Below the pieces are notes generated by a model that was not told the origin of the DNA, made no database searches, and saw only the letters and a list, made by a program, of their open reading frames with translations. A program made the position numbers and the translations under genes. From Neobacillus niacini (lineage in GTDB: Bacteria > Bacillota > Bacilli > Bacillales > Cytobacillaceae), in NCBI RefSeq assembly GCF_019749295.1, contig NZ_JACWFG010000015.1, forward strand, positions 86,578 to 150,577: 64,000 nt of DNA, in the 5' to 3' direction. Every line of letters begins with the position of its first letter. The stretch's first letter is position 1. Positions 61,092 through 64,000 of the stretch are shown here, piece after piece.

Positions 61092-61517
61092 TTAAAGTAC
61101 GTCTAATTTAGCAACGATTGTTACAAGGATTTGGAGAAGTGCTTGGATATTTACAGAAACTTGAGTGTCAGTTGTCGTAACTTTGATATTTTTAGAACCG
61201 TGAATAACTGTTTTTTGTGAGTTCTTTTGTTTGTTTTTAAACAATTGTTTAAGGTCCTGAACAACTGCTTTGCCTTTCTCCGTATCGCCAATTGTAATGC
61301 TAATAACAATTGCGATTGCTACTTGGATTGCTGCTTGCAATGATAATGCGACTTGAGTATCAGTAGTTTGTACATCGATTCCTTCAGAATCCTTAATGAT
61401 AATCCATTCAAAAGATTGTTGTTTATTGGAAACAAATTGATCAGCCTCTTGCATAACATCCGCTTCGTTACTTTTACTGTCACAAGAATCTAATGCTTTC
61501 CATTTCTTTTCTGTCAT
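61092..61517 (-). CDS. Spore coat protein of the CotX/CotV family
   Basis: 141 residues. Two Coat_X-type repeats: IDVQTTDTQVALSLQAAIQV then AIAIVISITIGDTEKG, and IKVTTTDTQVSVNIQALLQI then LVTIVAKLDV. These beta/hydrophobic modules build the insoluble coat/crust of spores. It follows a longer relative and a CotW-like gene on the same strand, recalling cotVWX of B. subtilis. Expression is expected late in the mother cell. Confidence 0.88.
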   Translation of the reverse strand: MTEKKWKALDSCDSKSNEADVMQEADQFVSNKQQSFEWIIIKDSEGIDVQTTDTQVALSLQAAIQVAIAIVISITIGDTEKGKAVVQDLKQLFKNKQKNSQKTVIHGSKNIKVTTTDTQVSVNIQALLQILVTIVAKLDVL

Positions 61518-61547
61518 TTTATTTTCACCTCTTATTTTTATATTTTT

Positions 61548-62120
61548 TTATGCAATATCAATTTTTGCAACTAAAGTTAGAAGTACTTGTAGTAATGCTT
61601 GGATGTTTGCTGCAACGTCTGTATCAGTTGTTGTGATGTTGATATCTTTGGAGTTTACGATGCTAATTTTTTGGAAGTTACTTTGTTCGGATTCAAAGTA
61701 TTGAAGTAGATCTTCTGCAACACTGTTTCCTTGATCAGAATCAAGAATTGTAACTCTAATAACTAATGCGATAGCTAGCTGTAGTGCAATCTGCAGGGAA
61801 ACAGCTGCTTGCGTATCAGTAGTGTGAACACAGATGTTACAAGAATCTTTAATATAGATTAATTCCTCGGAATCCTGTTCCATTAATGAAACTTGGTCAG
61901 CATCTTGTAATACATCTGCATCGATAGAATCGTTTGAATGGTGCTCTGGAGCTTGGTATGTGTGTGCATCTTGAAAAACTGCTGGATCATGATAGACATA
62001 AGCAAATTGCGGGGCTTCCTCGTAAGTTTTTTCAGCAACCGGCTTGTCCTCATAAAACATATCTGAAGACTCATCCTTCCGATGCTTTTTATCGTTTTTT
62101 TCCTTCTTGTTGGATGCCAT
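61548..62120 (-). CDS. Longer CotX-family spore coat protein
   Basis: ATG 62120 follows AAAGGAGTG; upstream codons lack a site. 190 residues: a charged, Lys/His-rich N-terminal part (SNKKEKNDKKHRKDESSDMF), then two Coat_X repeats (CVHTTDTQAAVSLQIALQLA; INITTTDTDVAANIQALLQV). 30 bases upstream of the shorter CotX gene, same strand, so likely one operon. Confidence 0.86.
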   Translation of the reverse strand: MASNKKEKNDKKHRKDESSDMFYEDKPVAEKTYEEAPQFAYVYHDPAVFQDAHTYQAPEHHSNDSIDADVLQDADQVSLMEQDSEELIYIKDSCNICVHTTDTQAAVSLQIALQLAIALVIRVTILDSDQGNSVAEDLLQYFESEQSNFQKISIVNSKDINITTTDTDVAANIQALLQVLLTLVAKIDIA

Positions 62121-62220
62121 TGTTTTTACACTCCTTTGTTGTGGTTTGTTTTCAATATAATATATGGAGTTGTCCAATAATGTGTTTGTGTGTATTAGCT
62201 TATTTTGGATGTTTTACAAA

Positions 62221-62248
62221 AAATGAAAAGAACGCCTAATCCAGGCGT
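62221..62248 (-). terminator. Terminator of the CotW-like gene
   Basis: ACGCCT/AGGCGT with a 5-base loop; on the minus strand it is followed by TCTTTTCATTT. Confidence 0.65.
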
Positions 62249-62261
62249 CCATTATAAAATG

Positions 62262-62483
62262 TTATTCTTCGCCTTCGGCTTTAGTTGGTGGAGTGTCTTT
62301 CTTAACGAATGCATCCACCTGTTGGGAAAGGTCATTCACTAGTTCTTTAATTAATTGTTTTTGTTCGTCTGATAAATTTGCTTTCCCTTTATCTAAATTA
62401 ATCCCATTTTTTTTGAATAAATCACTTACCAGTAAATCAATAATCTTACCTGTAAGTAATGGGTTTTGATTTGAATCGCTCAC
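62262..62483 (-). CDS. CotW-like coat protein, 73 residues
   Basis: The start is GTG at 62483, 8 bases after AAAGGAG. The product reads SDSNQNPLLTGKIIDLLVSD, FKKNGINLDKGKANLSDEQK and LIKELVNDLSQQVDAFVKK. This matches the core of B. subtilis CotW ([40 protein letters not shown]) without its basic tail. With the CotX relatives it forms a crust-related cluster. Confidence 0.75.
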   Translation of the reverse strand: MSDSNQNPLLTGKIIDLLVSDLFKKNGINLDKGKANLSDEQKQLIKELVNDLSQQVDAFVKKDTPPTKAEGEE

Positions 62484-62724
62484 CACTATCGCTCCTTTAC
62501 ATAGTATTTCCATTATCAGGGTATGCACCAAGCTCCTGATATTCCTGCACTAATCGTCCAAAGTAATCAAAAATAAGATAAAAATGATAATATGTTATAT
62601 AATTCTTAAGAGCAGGGCAGGAGGTAAAAATGGATAAGACTTTTGGGTAGATAATAAAGGAGAAAGAATATCGGTCAAGACAGGCCGTTTACGGTATTAT
62701 TTTTAATGATACGAAAGAAGAGAT

Positions 62725-63132
62725 ATGAGAAAGATGGCTGATTGTATGAAGGTACTTTTCGTTATGCTTGGTGGGTTTATAGGGGCTATAGCTAGATATA
62801 GTATTGGAGAGTGGATACATACTAATAATGGTTTTCCTCTTGGAACACTTTTAATAAATCTCTTAGGTTGTTTTCTACTAGGTTGGTTTCTTACTTTCAT
62901 CACGATTAAGAAAAAAATAAGAACAGAATATACCTTATTTCTCGGAACAGGATTAATTGGTTCTTTTACAACTTTTTCTACCTTTTCAGTTGAGACCATA
63001 CGACTTTTGCAAAATGGATTTCTTTTAAATGGTGCACTATACATATTAACCAGTATACTTTTTGGATTATTGCTTACATACTTAGGAGTTAAATTAGCTA
63101 TTACTAATGGAGAAAAAGGGGTAACAAATTGA
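62725..63132 (+). CDS. crcB: Fluoride channel subunit FluC/CrcB 1
   Basis: 135 residues, four helices: LGGFIGAIARYSIGEWIHTN, FPLGTLLINLLGCFLLGWFL (with the conserved Asn), GTGLIGSFTTFSTFSVETIR with the fluoride-binding TTFSTF motif. It is paired with a second subunit starting 4 bases before its stop. Such pairs form heterodimers. The leader does not match the fluoride riboswitch consensus. Confidence 0.88.
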   Translation: MRKMADCMKVLFVMLGGFIGAIARYSIGEWIHTNNGFPLGTLLINLLGCFLLGWFLTFITIKKKIRTEYTLFLGTGLIGSFTTFSTFSVETIRLLQNGFLLNGALYILTSILFGLLLTYLGVKLAITNGEKGVTN

Positions 63133-63488
63133 TTTGGTTAATTGGACTAGGAGGATCCTTAGGTGCCGCTGCTAGGTATTCATTGGGGATTTTTATTAAT
63201 AACAATTATAGATCTAAGCCCTTTCCGCTGGGGACTTTGATTATAAATATTTCCGGTTCCTTTCTATTGGGACTACTGGCAAAACTATATTCGGCTAACG
63301 AAATTAGTGCAGCAGTCTGGTTTTTTGCAGGTGTAGGCTTTTGTGGTGCTTACACGACTTTCTCAACTTTCGGTTATGAAACCATTACACTTATTCAATC
63401 AAACAAAGCAGTAATAGCAGGCGCATATGTTTTATCTTCGGTTATCTTAAGTACAGTAACGGCTGCTATAGGTTTTGCTATTTGGTAA
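63129..63488 (+). CDS. crcB: Fluoride channel subunit FluC/CrcB 2
   Basis: 119 residues overlapping the first subunit by 4 bases. The motifs repeat: GLGGSLGAAARYSLGIFINN, FPLGTLIINISGSFLLGLLA and GVGFCGAYTTFSTFGYETIT. Together with the preceding gene it should export cytoplasmic fluoride. Confidence 0.88.
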   Translation: MIWLIGLGGSLGAAARYSLGIFINNNYRSKPFPLGTLIINISGSFLLGLLAKLYSANEISAAVWFFAGVGFCGAYTTFSTFGYETITLIQSNKAVIAGAYVLSSVILSTVTAAIGFAIW

Positions 63489-63560
63489 CTCCTTTACGTT
63501 TAATTTTGAAAAAAGAAAGCAAAATAAGAGGGTAACTACTGATTTGTAAGGAGGATACAA

Positions 63561-63695
63561 ATGTCTAAGAAAAAGTTTACCCCCTCATCTGATGTTGACC
63601 AAAAGCAACTACTTAATGATAAAGTTGAGAAGGCTCGAAAAAACGAAGACGAACATGTGCGTCGGGTAACACCAAACGGCGGGCAAGGGGAATAA
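63561..63695 (+). CDS. 44-residue charged small protein
   Basis: ATG 63561 follows AAGGAGGATAC. The product MSKKKFTPSSDVDQKQLLND continues KVEKARKNEDEHVRRVTPNG and GQGE, very hydrophilic, possibly spore-associated. A strong terminator follows. Not identified. Confidence 0.6.
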   Translation: MSKKKFTPSSDVDQKQLLNDKVEKARKNEDEHVRRVTPNGGQGE

Positions 63696-63701
63696 GGATA
63701 T

Positions 63702-63737
63702 AAAGAAGCTGTTGCGTATGCAACAGCTTCTTTATAT
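63702..63737 (+). terminator. Terminator before the rRNA promoters
   Basis: AAAGAAGCTGTTGC pairs perfectly with GCAACAGCTTCTTT around a 4-base loop. Confidence 0.85.
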
Positions 63738-63792
63738 AGAGCAATGTTTTAGATTAGTACATTATGCACGAAATAATTGGATAATATTTCTA

Positions 63793-63821
63793 TTGAACAA
63801 GATGTATGTGGGTGTTATTAT
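63793..63821 (+). promoter_or_regulatory. Upstream rrn promoter (P1-like)
   Basis: TTGAAC at 63793-63798 and TATTAT at 63816-63821, 17 bases apart, about 70 bases before a second stronger promoter. Confidence 0.7.
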
Positions 63822-63865
63822 ATAAAAGTTCCCTTCAGAGGGACAAACAAAACGAACAATAGATA

Positions 63866-63895
63866 TTGACATTCAACTGATTGATATGTTAAAAT
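63866..63895 (+). promoter_or_regulatory. Downstream rrn promoter (P2-like)
   Basis: Consensus -35 TTGACA (63866-63871) and TAAAAT (63890-63895), 18 bases apart. The tandem pair is the usual arrangement before Bacillus rRNA operons. Confidence 0.82.
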
Positions 63896-63928
63896 ATTTT
63901 TTGTCGCTTTTTAGAACGATAGTAATCT

Positions 63929-63998
63929 TGCTCTTTGAAAACTAAACAAACAGTAACGTCAACAAACAATTTTTTTAGCTTTTTATAAAAGCTAAGCC
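63929..63998 (+). promoter_or_regulatory. rRNA leader with boxA-like sequence and processing stem
   Basis: TGCTCTTTGAAAACTAAAC (63929-63947) matches the boxA/leader region before Bacillus 16S genes. TTAGCTTTT and AAAAGCTAA (63975-63995) form a hairpin next to the 16S 5' end. The 16S gene itself lies beyond the window. Confidence 0.85.
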
Positions 63999-64000
63999 AA

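Noticed and set aside
62532..62724. Fluoride riboswitch before the crcB pair
   Set aside because: The conserved GGNGATG...CTGATG core could not be found in the leader.

Overview
The window looks like a chromosomal segment of an endospore-forming, low-GC Gram-positive of the Bacillaceae (Bacillus sensu lato). The signs are AT-rich DNA, strong AGGAGG-type ribosome binding sites, frequent TTG/GTG starts, and genes close to Bacillus families: yfhF, ycnI, yeaC/yeaD, sda, sleB-like, yuiD, ykoY and a cotVWX-like spore coat group. The right end carries two tandem strong promoters and a boxA-like leader, so a 16S rRNA gene almost certainly starts just past base 64000. No tRNA, IS element, prophage or CRISPR array was seen.

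Layout. 1-5 kb: the tail of a UvrA-like protein, two tiny minus-strand genes, a second-copy-like ftsZ outside any division cluster, yfhF, and a 27-codon holin-like toxin. 5-6.1 kb: a deletion scar fusing the remains of a divergent LuxR regulator / Baeyer-Villiger monooxygenase pair. 6.1-19.3 kb: housekeeping and accessory genes. They include a guanine-type riboswitch controlling a secreted nucleosidase-like lipoprotein, a second murG, the copper genes copC-like/ycnI, a cupin, acetyltransferases, and a small gene under an Fnr/Crp-type box. 19.7-23.2 kb: a MoxR-DUF58-membrane protein operon. 24.4-32.5 kb: a complete four-gene Wadjet type II anti-plasmid system (TIGR02677/02678/02680/02679 families), followed at once by an AAA ATPase and a broken DUF429 gene. 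34.5-46.3 kb: PhzF and MFS genes, a two-polypeptide 2-oxoacid:ferredoxin oxidoreductase, a Crp/Fnr regulator divergent from an MFS transporter with a palindrome between them, and a sulfite-oxidase-like enzyme. 46.5-49.2 kb: a VanR/VanS/VanY-like operon. 49.6-64 kb: two TerC-family manganese exporters, an Sda-like sporulation checkpoint protein, a SleB-type hydrolase, YuiD, an HPr-like protein lacking the catalytic His, a glutaredoxin, coat proteins, a FluC pair and the rRNA leader.

The least expected structure is not a gene. Six intergenic spacers hold short degenerate tandem arrays (about 0.82-1.07, 3.01-3.23, 19.40-19.58, 37.96-38.13, 43.02-43.16 and 49.25-49.43 kb). Their unit sequences mostly differ, yet four of the six share a 51-52 bp period. 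The other two step at 20/41 bp and 50/61 bp. Most units contain inverted-repeat arms. I find no transposase beside them. Gene decay is also visible: a frameshifted monooxygenase fragment, a truncated LuxR gene, an internally deleted VOC gene and a DUF429 gene with a frameshift and a nonsense codon.
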